DNA of 64,000 nt from Rostratula benghalensis (taxonomy: Eukaryota > Chordata > Aves > Charadriiformes > Rostratulidae): assembly GCA_013399305.1 (NCBI GenBank), contig VXAI01000015.1, forward strand, positions 5,104,845-5,168,844, given 5' to 3'. A model generated the notes under the pieces. It did not search any database. It saw nothing but the letters and a program-made list of their open reading frames with translations, and had not been told where the DNA came from. Below, one piece after another: positions 50,410-61,749 of this stretch. The position numbers and the translations under genes are program-made. Numbering within the stretch: position 1 is the first letter of the stretch; the number at the start of each line of letters is the position of its first letter.

Positions 50410-52112
50410 GTGTTTTCTGCAAGCTAAAATTCTGGAGTTTGATTCAAGTCAGTAGTGATCCAACAGAGTATGGGTAAGTACTGCATATTCTGGATGTGTT
50501 GCATTGTTTACCATGGCAGCTATTAGCAAAATATGAAGGAATAAAAGTTTGGTGCAAGAAATTGTTCTTTGGATTCCTATTAATGATAAAATCAATTTTA
50601 TATCCAAAACATTGGATGATGCCGCCTTGGAGAACAATGAAGAGAGTGAAAATCCCATAGACCGTGAACGTTGAAAGGTGCATAATAGTCTTATCACTTT
50701 CTGTAGCAGCCTTGGTTGAGAGAGCTGTAATTAATTATAAGAAAATGACAAATGGTCAAGGCTATGCTGAAGGCAGTGGCCCTGGTACTTGACATTGTAA
50801 TGCAACTGGGGAAAAGCTTGTCAAATCAAGGTTGTGTTAATTTATTAGGCAGCTATTCATGCCAAGTTGAATAAAAGGAAGAAAAAATAAAAGGTGGAAT
50901 GCTACTACACATATTAAATGTTATGGGGAAGTTTAATAAACTGTATATTTTAAGGTAACTTTATTTGTCTGACTTCTGCTCCAGGTGCTTGTTTACATGT
51001 AAATCATACCTCACACGGTAGGCTGCCACTGAAAATTCATACATCATTATTGGTTGGTTATATCCTGTACTATCAGCAGTGTAAAAATCTTAGTTTGGCC
51101 AAACGTGAGTTCAGCTGCTTGCCAATAAACTACAAGACTTTCATACCCTATCTAGTTTAATTCTTGTCAAAATATGTTTCAGTACATGTTTTTCTGCTCT
51201 TCTGATTTCTTCGTACATGTGCTCTGCAAAAAAATTAAATAAGCGGAGTCCCATGATTAAATTGTTGGGTTACCACGTGAGAAAAGTAGATTCTAGTCCT
51301 GGCTGGGCTGTTGACTACTTGTGTATACGTAGGTGATTGCTTACTATGCTGCTTTTCTGTCTTGCTTATTCCAACCATAATTCCTAAAACCAGGAACTTC
51401 TTTTATGGTCATACAGGTCCTAACAAAGCTTTCAGTAGGACTAAACTTACACAAAATATTAATATTTGCATGTAAATTGAAGTGAGCTGTTTGCTTTCAG
51501 CATGCCCTAGCATGCCTTTTTGGAGGAATTTGTTCTTTTTCTTTTTGTTTTTTGTAGATGCTAACAAACACAACTGAGGTCAATTGAATAACGTGAAAAG
51601 CAATGTTCAAGAATCCTGGGCCCCTGTCTCTTTCCAGCATTGAGACGTAGTCCTTAGAAAATGTCATTGTGTTGTCGGTCGTTGGGGAGCATCGCGATAC
51701 TGTCCAAATGAGCTCATGTAGGAAACGGGCCTTTAAAGGCCAGGAAATAGTCTGCTAATTCTCCCTCAGCAACAGCATGAGTGTCTAGCACAGATGCTTC
51801 TCTAATTAAGATACATTGGGAACTTGATGCTAAAATCTGTGACTTCAGTGATACAACAGCATAGGTAACAGTTGTTATAAAGCATAAGGTTTTTTAAGAC
51901 GCTCTTCATTAATCTATGCAACTTGAAATTTTGATGCATTAAAAATGCTGTAAGGATGGAAAAGATCCTTTATGTAAGTGATGACACTTCAAATTGTCTT
52001 TATTTTTCTCTGGATGTTGGCTGTCTGGCTTATTGAATTACTTAACTGGCATTTGACCACTCTTACAACTTAGACCAGAATGTGACAATGTGTGATGGTA
52101 CTGCTTTTGCAG
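50410..52112. other. Intron-like stretch
   Basis: AT-rich sequence without exon signals. The segment 51280-51375 (GATTCTAGTCCTGGCT, then GTAGGTGATTGCTTACTATG) weakly follows the MIR core layout and is listed separately. Confidence 0.5.
51280..51375 (+). repeat. Possible decayed MIR fragment
   Basis: GATTCTAGTCCTGGCTGGGC, GTTGACTACTTGTGTATACG and the following stretch fit the spacing of the MIR sequence from the tRNA-derived head into the core (ATTCnAGTCCTGGCT ... TGTGACCTTGGGCAAGTCACTT). Identity is low. Confidence 0.35.
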
Positions 52113-52176
52113 CTCTGCAGGTGGCTGTCACCAGCTCATCGCTCCTGTTTTTCACCATTCATTATATCAGGAAGAG
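52113..52176 (+). CDS. Candidate exon (64 bp), unconfirmed
   Basis: The segment lies between ACTGCTTTTGCAG and GAAGAG|GTAACT, both reasonable splice sites; a second acceptor AG lies 8 bp further in. All three frames are open. One frame reads LQVAVTSSSLLFFTIHYIRK, a plausible transmembrane segment with a basic end, but it needs entry phase 1, which the exon at 42418 does not supply directly. Joined to that exon (phase 2) it would read SAGGCHQLIAPVFHHSLYQE and exit in phase 0. I cannot decide between these readings, or whether the exon is real. Confidence 0.28.
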
Positions 52177-52564
52177 GTAACTGATCTCACTGTAGAATAA
52201 CCCTTTTTTGCTTGATCAGTTGATTACTAAGACTTACGTCATTTTGCAGCATATGTCTGATTAGAGACACCTTTGGCTGAATGTTAAGCCTGTATCTACT
52301 GTGATGCAATTCCAAGCAGCGCTATAAATCTGTCTATATAAGTGTTTAATATATGGTTGGCATTCAAAAATTGTTTGAAGTGATGAATTGCCAATTAAAT
52401 TCTTAGTTTGCTCTATAGGCTGGAGCTAGGGCTCCTGTGGTTTGCTAATGTGCAATTTCTTTCCACTGCTGGACTTTCTATTGAGAGGATTCTTGCTGTT
52501 CTGTTTAAACATGGCCTGATGCAGCCATCATCTCTGGACTATGTTGTGGGGTTTTATGTGTGTT

Positions 52565-52640
52565 NNNNNNNNNNNNNNNNNNNNNNNNNNNNNNNNNNNN
52601 NNNNNNNNNNNNNNNNNNNNNNNNNNNNNNNNNNNNNNNN
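52565..52640. other. Assembly gap (76 N)
   Basis: Seventy-six undetermined bases. The left flank ends TTTTATGTGTGTT and the right flank starts GTGTGGACAG, so the missing sequence is probably a TG/GT microsatellite. The true length may differ. Any translation across it is meaningless. Confidence 1.
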
Positions 52641-55090
52641 GTGTGGACAGAGCTTCTGATAGTGCAGTGTACTGGTGAAGTCCCAAAGACTGGTGCCACA
52701 ATGCTGCAGTAGCAGAGCAGCTCACTGGCCCTGCTTGCCAAGAGTGAAGAGACTGGCTGGCTGCTATGCTTCTGTTGATACTGGCCACCCTCTAAATACT
52801 GAGCAACACACAGTCACCAATTTAGCAAAGAGGCATTCAGGCAAGGTAACACAGTTAAAATGAGAGGATTTTTGACATGGATAGGAATCCTGGTGTGGGA
52901 CAAAGCCACTTTCTCATCAGTGGTGCAGTTTAAGTTGGCCCTGAAGCAATTGGCAAGCTGGAGTGAGGCATATTTTCTTAGTGCAAGTTTGCTGACTGAA
53001 GATGATGAGTCTGTGTTTTTATTTTTTTGTTGCTGAGGCTCAAGACATGAAAATGTGTCTGAAGTCTTTCATTTCCACCTATTGAAAATGCTTTAAAAAA
53101 AAAGAAATAAACAGATGGCTCTCATTAGCACAAGAGTGCTTTAATCTTTTGCACATTTTAAATTTTATTTTCCTTTCAATGTTTGTAAGTAAATTGGTAT
53201 AAAATTAAGACTTCACCAGAGCAATTGAATTTCACACATTTCAATCCATGAAAGGAGAGGTGGACTCCATCCAAATTGCGACAACTGATGTAATCCTGGC
53301 TTCACAATTATCTATTATGATCAACAAATGCATTTGAAGTGAATGAAATGCAGTGAGTCTGGCTCTTACACATCTTACTCAAGCAAAGCTCATTTGAAGC
53401 TCCTGGGTACAACTGTGTATCTTGTCTTTACAATTGAACCAAATAATTTTTATTCTAACCTGGAAAAGTACAGAACTCTTCATTTTGAAGAACATGTGCA
53501 AGAAACTCTGGATAAAAACTAGCTCTTGGTGTAAATTGCTGAATTTGCAGGAGCAGTGGAGCTCTCCATCAATGGAGCTATATAATTTTCACCACAAAAT
53601 CTCCCGATAGCATGCTGTGGGTGTCACCTGACAAAGATGTTAAAATACCTTTATTCTTTTCATGGCTCACTAGTGTTGGTGTTCAGCCAACGGGGTAACA
53701 GGACCTTAATGCCCCATCCTGAAGAAATACAGGCTCAAACAGAGACCTGCAGCTTCATAACTGTCTTCACCTTGTTCTTTTGTAGCTCTATTGCAGGCCA
53801 AGGTGTATGGCCAGCGGTGGTTGGTGCCACAACATTGATCTTGCATCAGTCAAAACACAATTCTTGATTCAATGAATAGGGGAGGGGAACCACCTCCTAT
53901 CCACTGAGATAACAGCCCAGAAGTATGGTGTGAACAGTGGTTACAGCACACTGTCTGTCAAAGCAGTGTTATCAGTACATAATTGCAAATGCAAGCAGGA
54001 GGTCTCTGATATCTATGCTATAAATAGTATTAGGTTCTTTAAGGCTTGCTCTGATAGAAATTTAGGTCTGATCTCCTGTTTATTTTAGAAATAAGCAGAA
54101 AATTGGAGAACTGCTAGATTTGCAACATCAGAAAATGAAGCTGAAGACTCTTGGGGGAAAAAGATTTTAATTCTGTCCCTCTTAAAACAGAATTGTGTAT
54201 AAGATGGCTTGTCTACTTCCTAGGAGCTTTTTTGTTTTGTGGAAAAGAATGTTTATTTTTGGTGCCTCTGTACAGCAATCTGATTTTAAAAAAAACCCAA
54301 GCTTAACATTTAAGTAACACTGAAGTATTTTTTTTCAGCCTAACCTTTTAAAATGCTAGATGTTTTAGCAGAAAATGGAGTACATCACATTCTGTAAAGT
54401 TTTTTTCAAATGGGGGGAAAAAATAAGCATTCTCACTTGACTGATACAGAATTTTTCAGGTCTTGCGATCTAATTGCATTATTTTGAGGGAAACTGTTTC
54501 AACAAATAGCATGCCTGAGTAACTTAGAAGAGCTTGGCACATTTCTCCCTTGCAAAATTTCTTTGCTTTCATGCTTAAATGTTTTGTGTCTCATTAAAGT
54601 ACGTAGCACACAGTTCTCTGGATGAAGTCAGTTGTTACGTGTAGGCTACTGGGGGGGGCCAGATAGTGTACCTTTTCAGGGTTTTTTTGCTTGTCTGTAT
54701 TTCCTGGGGCTAGCAGGGTCTCAATTCCAAGTCATCCAGTCATGATGCAAATTAGACGAAATTAGCCTTACCTCCTTTATGTTACTTTTAATTTTTAAAA
54801 TTAGGTGAAAATGATACTACTCCTGACAGCCATTTTCATGGAAGGAGTTCAGATGTCATTTTGTCCATATTCTAGGCCTTAAAGCTTTATGGATGTTGAG
54901 AGGTGTTTTTAGATGATGCCCTGCCTTATGGCAGAATAGAATACCCTGCATCCATCAAGGGAAGTGGGTTTTTTTGTTCTTGAGGTTCTATGAAGATTAA
55001 GATTCCACGTGCTCTCCAGCCCATGTGTTCCAGCACTGAAACTTGGCCTTTGGCTTTTGCTTCCATCTACCCTGGAACTTCTTTGCTTCA

Positions 55091-55121
55091 TTTTTTTTTT
55101 TTTTACCTTACTGCTTTTATT
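55091..55121 (-). repeat. T14 tract with nearby AATAAA on the minus strand
   Basis: Fourteen T (55091-55104) with TTTATT at 55116-55121. On the minus strand this is AATAAA about 11 bp before an A tract, the same layout as at 983-1032 but with a much shorter tail. Probably chance. Confidence 0.3.
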
Positions 55122-56074
55122 TCATCTTTCACGAACATACTGTTGCTTTGTTCTTAATATGCCTCTTTCTGTATTTAAACACCATTGACATGCTCTTCCC
55201 TCCATTCATCATGCTATATACGTATATTTGCACCTATACATGCATGTAAATGCACAGCATATTCCAGTGAAAAACAGGAACCTCTGTGCTAATGACCACT
55301 TGTTTCAACAAAAGGGGGAAAATGATATAAGCTGTCTTTTGTCATCTGAGATTTCTTGCATAGCCAGATAAAATTACAGTGACAAATGAATTATGCTATG
55401 GAAAATAATAATTTCCAGCAGAAAGCAGTCATACACAGTGGTGGATAATCAGAATATCTTTAAATTCATGGAGGCTTTACCACAAATGTCTGACAGCACC
55501 AGTTGTATTTGTCATGGATGTTTATAAAAGGGATTTCACTGGTGGTTTTCTAAAGGAATATAATAAGCCATAGGCCCATGTGAATTTCAGGCTTGTATAT
55601 GAGGGTAAAATGTGCCCCAAAACTTGAATATGTTGTCACAGTATTTTCTGCAAATTGTCCAGGTGAGTTTTTTTGCAAAAAGAATTTAGGTCTCTGAATC
55701 TTTGGAATGCTGTACTTGAGTATCACACTTGATAGCAGCCATCCTCTGAAGTGTTAAGACTGCTACTGTCATTCCATTGGATGAGTTACTAACAGAGTAC
55801 ATAGTTTTGTAAGATTATATAACTTTTTAATTAAATTTGGAGAGGCCTATCTAACTGGAGGAATCTTTTTCAATTTCCTTCAAGCTGAAGTAAAGATTTC
55901 CTTTATTATTAAGGTTCTGGTGTTGCTATTTTGAATGTGTATCTATACAAAAACAAGCTATAACTGTTCTTTCTTCTAGCAGCTAATAACATATATTTGC
56001 ATATTGTGTATAGGGGTAGTCCCGTGTTCTTCCCAGCATGTTCTCCTCTGACGTTTACTATTTCCATGGAATAT

Positions 56075-56470
56075 GATTTTCTTCCATCAAGCTCCTCTTG
56101 CCTGTGGTATAATTCTCCTGTCATCTTCAACCCTTCCTCGCCATCTTCTGTCTTTTCCAATAGGCCTTTCCTCCCTACTGCCGCCTGCAGGCCCCCCTCA
56201 CGTTGTTCTTAGTAAAGTGATGCTGTTCTTTTCTTTGCCAAGTTCTATCCCTCTTACCCATCAGATCATCTCTGTCTTTGCCATTATATCCTCTTGTAGC
56301 TTCATTTTCTCCTTCTGCAGGCCATCATTGCTGGCACACTGTCAGCTTAAAAAGTCCTTGTCTGCCACAGTCACTGCGTTGGGTCATCACTGCCTTCCCC
56401 TTCCTGTTATAATATATCTTTTCCCCCTTAATCTACAGCCTAGAACTGAAACTTCTAGTGCTCACATGGT
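56075..56470. other. Pyrimidine-rich strand-asymmetric tract
   Basis: About 400 bp in which the plus strand is strongly enriched in C and T. All stop codons need purines, so this composition alone makes long plus-strand frames likely. The longest open frame of the window (135 codons, 56073-56480) lies here, with a repetitive Ser/Leu/Pro/Phe composition that reflects the bias. I do not regard it as a gene. Confidence 0.7.
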
Positions 56471-57487
56471 GATTCTATAGTTACATTTGTGTCTGAGCCC
56501 TTGCCCAGGCTCTTATTTTTGTTAAATTCTGCTGCCCAATTTCAGATTATTCTTTGCTTTGATTTGTCTCCTGTGCAAAACTGATTTTGATGAAAAACCT
56601 TGAAAAAGTGATTTCTTTCCTCTGGGTCTTAATTTTCTATCTGTCCTGTCAAAAAAAGTGAATATGCTTCATGGCATTAGAAGACTTAAACTGCTATGAG
56701 GGCAATTCAGAACTTAATACTGTTGTTTTGCCAGTATTTATATTTAAAAATAAGTAATTATTAACATTAACTGTCAGACAGTTGGAGCAGTATATGGGTT
56801 AAATACACTGTATGTCTGTTTCTCAGAGCTCCCACTTCAACACGCAATGTCTATCCTCACATGCACTGTTCTTCACCCTTTGTTAATAACTTTTTAAGCT
56901 TGGCAAACAGAAAGAGGGTATTGCTCTGTACTCCCTCCAGGAAGCGTGGAACACTGTAGTTACTTGGTAAAGAATGGTGCATTAATGAACTCGGGCAAAC
57001 ACCTAATGCTGATGCCAAACCAATTGCTTTGCCAGCCCTTAAAGCACTGGCTTTATTTTTAGCATTGATCTAGACCATGGGGAAAAGCTGTCAGGAGATG
57101 AGCCACCTATTGATTTGGTCTTCAAGGCTTTCGTATATGTCAGCTTCTGGGAGAAAGCTGTGCAACACAGTTAGACAATTGGCAAAGAACATCTTTGTTT
57201 TGAATTGGCAACCCTTCCATCTGGGCACAGATTGCATATAAGTGTTCAATCTTTCTGGTGAGATTGTATTGTAACTACTGGCCCATTTTGAATTCAGGTG
57301 ATCAAAGAAGAAAGTCTTTGGGGTGTGTTTTCCCCATTCCTTACAGCTTCCTAAACCTTGGGTTCCTTGTCCCCAGTGTAAGGTAGCAGTTACAGTGCTC
57401 TGAAGCTAACAGAGCTTCTGTTTAAAGTTGCATGGTAATACAGAAATAAAACAGATGGGAAAAGAAAGTGTCTGTCTACTTGTTCTG

Positions 57488-57592
57488 CACACAGGAAACT
57501 GAGATTCAATGAATTAACCAGGGTAATGAAGGCAGTAGATCACGGAACTGATCTATATTGTAAGTGTACAGTTGCCTCCTGTATTAGACTTA
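57488..57592 (-). repeat. MIR-like SINE, minus orientation
   Basis: CACACAGGAAACTGAGATTC corresponds to the reversed MIR block ACAGAnGGGGAAACTGAGGC. GAATTAACCAGGGTAATGAA and GGCAGTAGATCACGGAACTG follow the reversed TTAAGTnACTTGCCCAAGGTCACACAG and GTGGCAGAGC blocks. CCTCCTGTATTAGAC fits the reversed head (CTCCTGACTCCCAGnCC...CTAGAC). The order is right, the identity low. Confidence 0.5.
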
Positions 57593-58689
57593 AAGGCTTT
57601 TTTTAATCTGAGAGGTGAACCCAAGTCCAAAACGGGCCAAAGCTGCTATAACACCTTGATTACCACTTCTGCATACTACCAAGCATACAGAGCTTCACTG
57701 TACACTGCAAGTGTATTGAACAGAGCGGTTTCCTTTTATCCTACTGGGAGAAAAATCTGGGTCTTAAAAATCTGGAAATGAGTTGAATTTTGAGCCCTGT
57801 AAATGATACTGTGTTAAAGCAGCTATGAATGATGGTTTGGGAGTATGTCTTATGAAAGATCTAGAAGCAGTGACCTTGTCACCCCACCTTCATCCATTGT
57901 CAAGAAATTTTACAGCAGTGGTGTAAGTTAGTTTGCACTCCATGTAGGCGGATTGTTTGATATGTATGGATTACCTGCTGTATTTCAGCATCTGTCGGAG
58001 CAAGATTAGAGGAGCTCTAGAAACCAGATTTCTACCTGGCCAAGCATCTCTGTTTAATGAATTTACTGCTTACTTATTATTAAGATGTTGAGAGGATTTA
58101 TTCATCAGAGTCAAGTCAGAAGCTGGGATCCTTCCCATTATAGACAGTTGGAGCAAATTCCTTTTCATATTTCCCTGTCAATTAGATTTAACTTTCAGCA
58201 TAAATGGTGGGGCTGTTAATGCTGGTTGGGGAAACACTGCTGATGCTCTTCGGAGAAAATGTGTATGTTCATTTTCAGCCAACACATCTGAAGACTTGAA
58301 ATACTGAGAGTAGTTCACTGGAAGGAGCTTCTTTATATCACTTAAAAAGAGCACAGACTTGCTAAAGCAGCTTGCTTTCTCTTGCACCACAGAAGGGTAA
58401 AGTAGAGAAAGAGGTAGTACCAAGGGAAATCCTTAACATCAGAAAGCACAGAGTTTCTGCAGGTTGATGCTGTAATGTAGAATACCCTGGGCCTAAATCT
58501 GCCTGTGGCCAGGTGTGCAGGGCATCAAAAATGTACCCTTTCCAAGGGGAACTGCTGTAGCTGGGCTCTAGGGCATCGGTAGGCACCATACAGCACTTTG
58601 GTTCACTGCAGGCAGGAACACACGAGCTCACTAGAGAGTTGTAGCTACAGACAGCGTTCCAGGTGCCACATCAATGGGCCCAGCTTTTC

Positions 58690-58713
58690 GGGGGGGGGGG
58701 GAAGGGAGGGGGT
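58690..58713 (+). repeat. G-rich cluster, possible G-quadruplex
   Basis: Twelve G, then AAGGGAGGGGG. The run can supply four G3 blocks with short loops, so it can in principle fold as a G-quadruplex. No nearby promoter is visible. Confidence 0.7.
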
Positions 58714-59819
58714 AGTTGCATTCAACTTCAGCCCCAACTGGTATTGAACTTTTAGGTCTATTACAGAAGTAGTATTTCAGACAGCATTTGTTATAGTACT
58801 GGGTCCCTGGGAGTAGGGGTGGGAGTCTAATAGAGAAAATGAGTAGTATATGCCAGTACCTCTGTAATAAAACACTAATCCTACCTCTTCTTGCAGAGTT
58901 CTGGCTTTTAGAAATACGCTCTTCAAATCACTTGTAGACTTTGGCCCTTTGCTTTTTTTTTTTTTTTCAATCTAACAACTAACCAGTATATTAAAGTAAT
59001 GTAACTTGATGGGTCCACCTTCCCGTTGTCATTTTTCCCAGCTCAAACATTACATCTGTTATCATTTGTGCTGGAGGGTGTGATTATCCTCTATAGATAG
59101 AAATGTTCTATTGACTGAGTCAAAGGCATTTAGTTTGTCCAGAGAAGTTATTGTTTGGAGGCCAAAATGTCTCCAGTTCATATCCTAGTTCTTGTTTCCA
59201 TTATTATGTGTGTGATATTAATTTCTGTCTTTGAGGGGAAAAAAGAAATCTATCTAGTGCTATGAGAAGGGAGAAATGAAAGTGAATTCCTGCGGACATC
59301 TCCCCTGGCATATCTTTTCATCTTGGCAATAGCAAATAGTGAGGGTTTCAATTTAAATTCACAAACAATTTTTAAGAATATTGGAAGGTGTCCCAATTTT
59401 TATCTGGAGTAGCTTATGTTTCTTCACTAGGACAGGGCTTATATTGTTATGTTAAGTAATAAGAAATTAAAAAATATTGAGGAACCCCAAAATCCACTGT
59501 GATTCATGTTACACTTGTGTGAGAGTAGTTCTCTCTAGTGGGGCCTCCTGTATCAATTTAAGCTAAACGCAGATCTTTGCTTGTAGGAGTTAGTAAACTG
59601 AGACAGTGAAATGGTAAAGCCAAACACCAAAACAACTGCTGTGATTTATATTTACTTAGAGAAATGCATTAAAGTCATCATTGCCTTTTATTTCAGCCAT
59701 AGTGTAGAAAATTACCTTCCACTGTCACAATTTATAAAATACTCTTTGCATGTTTATCACTGATACACAATCATTACAACAGCAGCAAATTAGTAGGATT
59801 CTTAACTGCTCTTGGTGAC

Positions 59820-59879
59820 AAAAAAAAAAAAAATAACAGAGGTAGGAAAAAATTGGCAGAGATAGGAAAAAAAAAAAAC
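59820..59879. repeat. A-rich imperfect tandem duplication
   Basis: Two A-rich units, CAGAGGTAGGAAAAAA and CAGAGATAGGAAAAAAAA, stand side by side after an A run of about 14. It is a simple local duplication. Confidence 0.8.
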
Positions 59880-60941
59880 AAACCCAACCCAAACACTAAT
59901 AAAGTCATTGAAGTCACTTTCCATTAATAAGAGCTCTATTACTTAGGGAACTCAAAACTTCCTGAAAAAAGGTAGCGCTTGTCAAGTAAGTGTGAACACT
60001 TAGAGAGGAGATGTGTGAGGCAGGGGTCAGGTAATGTGCTCAAGTTGCCAGACTGGGCAGCTGCAGATCCTCAGAGGTCTAGTTCCCAGCCTGCAATTCT
60101 TTTCTCAAGTAGTGTTTTCCTGCCTTCTCCCAGTGTTACTGGAAAAATATCTTCTTTCTTCCAGTAATATTTGCAGTTACAAGCTTACAAATATGGCCTT
60201 AAAAGTTCCACCTCTGAAATAAAAATTGAATTCTTTGGCATCCTTCATCCATACCCATATCCATTTAGCTGTGTTATTGTATAGCTGTCAGCAAGCCAGA
60301 GCAACTCAAGTCTCATAGAACAGCCATCCAAAACTGAACACACACAAAAAAAGATTGAGGGCAGAGAGCATTTGAGTGGCTACCCTCCCCTACCTCTGTG
60401 GAAGGCAGCCAGTTAATTTATTTAAAATAAAAGTATTTCAGCCAGCTGGATAGTGGCACTTGGCTGCCCTTGCAGGGCCTCCTTGGCATTTACTCTAGCC
60501 GTGGGGTAACTTAAGTATTCAGAATGCATAGAGGTAGCTGTCAATACCTAAGGCTGTACACAGAATTAAGAAATACAATACCTCAGCATCGAGTAGTTCA
60601 GCATAGTGGACTAAAACACCCCAGCCTGACCCTTCTTGTTCAACCAGTGTGTCCATGCTGCTGTTGAAGTTAAAGGTACAAATGTCTGACCGCTCCCCAG
60701 CTTTCAGCCTGGTGTTGGAATAGGTGGATGACTCTTCTCTGTTCTCTTGGAGGCACCGGTCAGGACTTACAGTACATAATGCCCAGCACTGGATACCTGT
60801 TTGGGAATGCAGGTTGTGGCAGGAAACATGAGAAGGAACTAGGAGTTAGGATTTAATTTGAACATGATGTTTCTTTGAATGCCTCAAAGTATACATATAT
60901 GGCTGAGTGGATATTTGTGGCATCTCTTGCATGCTGAGTGT

Positions 60942-60961
60942 AAAAAAAAAAAAAAAAAAAA
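60942..60961. repeat. Poly-A tract (20 A)
   Basis: Twenty A. No AATAAA lies within 40 bp upstream on the plus strand, so there is no support for a retrocopy tail. Confidence 0.9.
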
Positions 60962-61707
60962 GTCCTTAAATTGAAACACATATTAAAACAAGGCCTTACT
61001 TGTTTATAACTTCTTTGATAGGACATTCCTGGCTTTGAGGTATCTTCAGGTTTTGGAGGCATTTTTAGGAAGCTGGACAGGTGTGTTCTGCTGTGTGTGT
61101 TGGTGAAATGGGGCTCGCTCTTCATTGCTTAGTCTTAATGTGAAGTCTTTACAGAGCAGTGCTCTATGATAGTGATCAAAAAGGTGCTCTTCACCTTGGC
61201 ATGCATGTTTCAACAGAGCAGTCACAGGCTTCAATGTATGCAAGGGTCTGTTTTGTGTACAGTCCAGGCAAAGAAAAAATGTCTGTACTTTAATTGTGGG
61301 ATTCAATACAAGAACTCCCAGCTTTAAAAGTGTACCATAGCATTGGAATTATTTAGGCAAGTATTACTACAATTTCTTCTATTCCCTATAAGAGATTGAT
61401 GTATTCAAGGTCATGACTCGTGCTGCATTGATTTCTTGCCAGGGGATTTAGACCTTAAGTGATGGATTGTGGTGTGAACTTATAAATTTTTAAAAAATTA
61501 GTAAAACTTCATAATATACCTTTAATTGTTAATATTTACTGAGCAGTGAATGTATCACAGTTCTATGTTGTATTACTGTTTCCTTCTGCAAAGAGCATTT
61601 AGTCATAAGCCCTTTTCAGTAGTCTGCCATACTGTTTGATAGCTTTTGTAAATGCTTTCAAAAATGAAATAGTATATACACATATACATAGTATGAGCCA
61701 GGTAGTT

Positions 61708-61749
61708 AGCTGGTATAAATCATCCTCACCCCACTGGATTACACCAGCT
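61708..61749. repeat. Palindromic old repeat with imperfect 15-bp arms
   Basis: AGCTGGTATAAATCA (61708-61722) and TGGATTACACCAGCT (61735-61749) are inverse complements at most positions, separated by 12 bases. The arms match a palindromic sequence frequent in reptile genomes (GCTGGTGTAAATCAG ... CTGATTTACACCAGC), here lacking its usual central block. It is probably a fossil non-autonomous DNA transposon. Confidence 0.55.

Larger units (their letters stand above)
52641..57487. other. Intron-like or intergenic stretch, no exon supported
   Basis: AT-rich sequence with a T14 run at 55091-55104 and a pyrimidine-rich stretch at 56075-56470. The segment 53355-53405 (CTCTTACACATCTTACTCAA, then GCAAAGCTCATTTGAAG) weakly resembles half of another palindromic reptile/bird repeat. 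A TTTTGTAGCTCTATTGCAG acceptor-like site at about 53779-53797 is followed by a short frame ending in TGA, which is not convincing. Confidence 0.55.
57593..61707. other. No gene seen
   Basis: AT-rich non-coding sequence with simple tracts: a G12 run and purine cluster at 58690-58713, a T run near 58956-58969, A runs at 59820-59879 and an A20 run at 60942-60961. No exon is supportable. Confidence 0.6.

Noticed and set aside
52408..52788. Frames spanning the run of Ns
   Set aside because: Translation through undetermined bases has no meaning.
55909..56160. 83-codon minus-strand frame with charged, protein-like composition (Glu, Lys, Gly rich)
   Set aside because: It is the reverse strand of the same CT-rich tract, so purine-rich codons (Glu, Lys, Gly, Arg) are forced by composition. 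No splice signals fit.
56073..56480. 135-codon plus-strand frame, the longest in the window
   Set aside because: It lies in a CT-rich tract where stops are depleted by composition. It has Ser/Leu/Pro/Phe bias, no recognisable domain and no splice or promoter context.
60942..60961. A20 tract as a retrocopy tail
   Set aside because: No AATAAA or variant in the 40 bp upstream and no identifiable inserted sequence.
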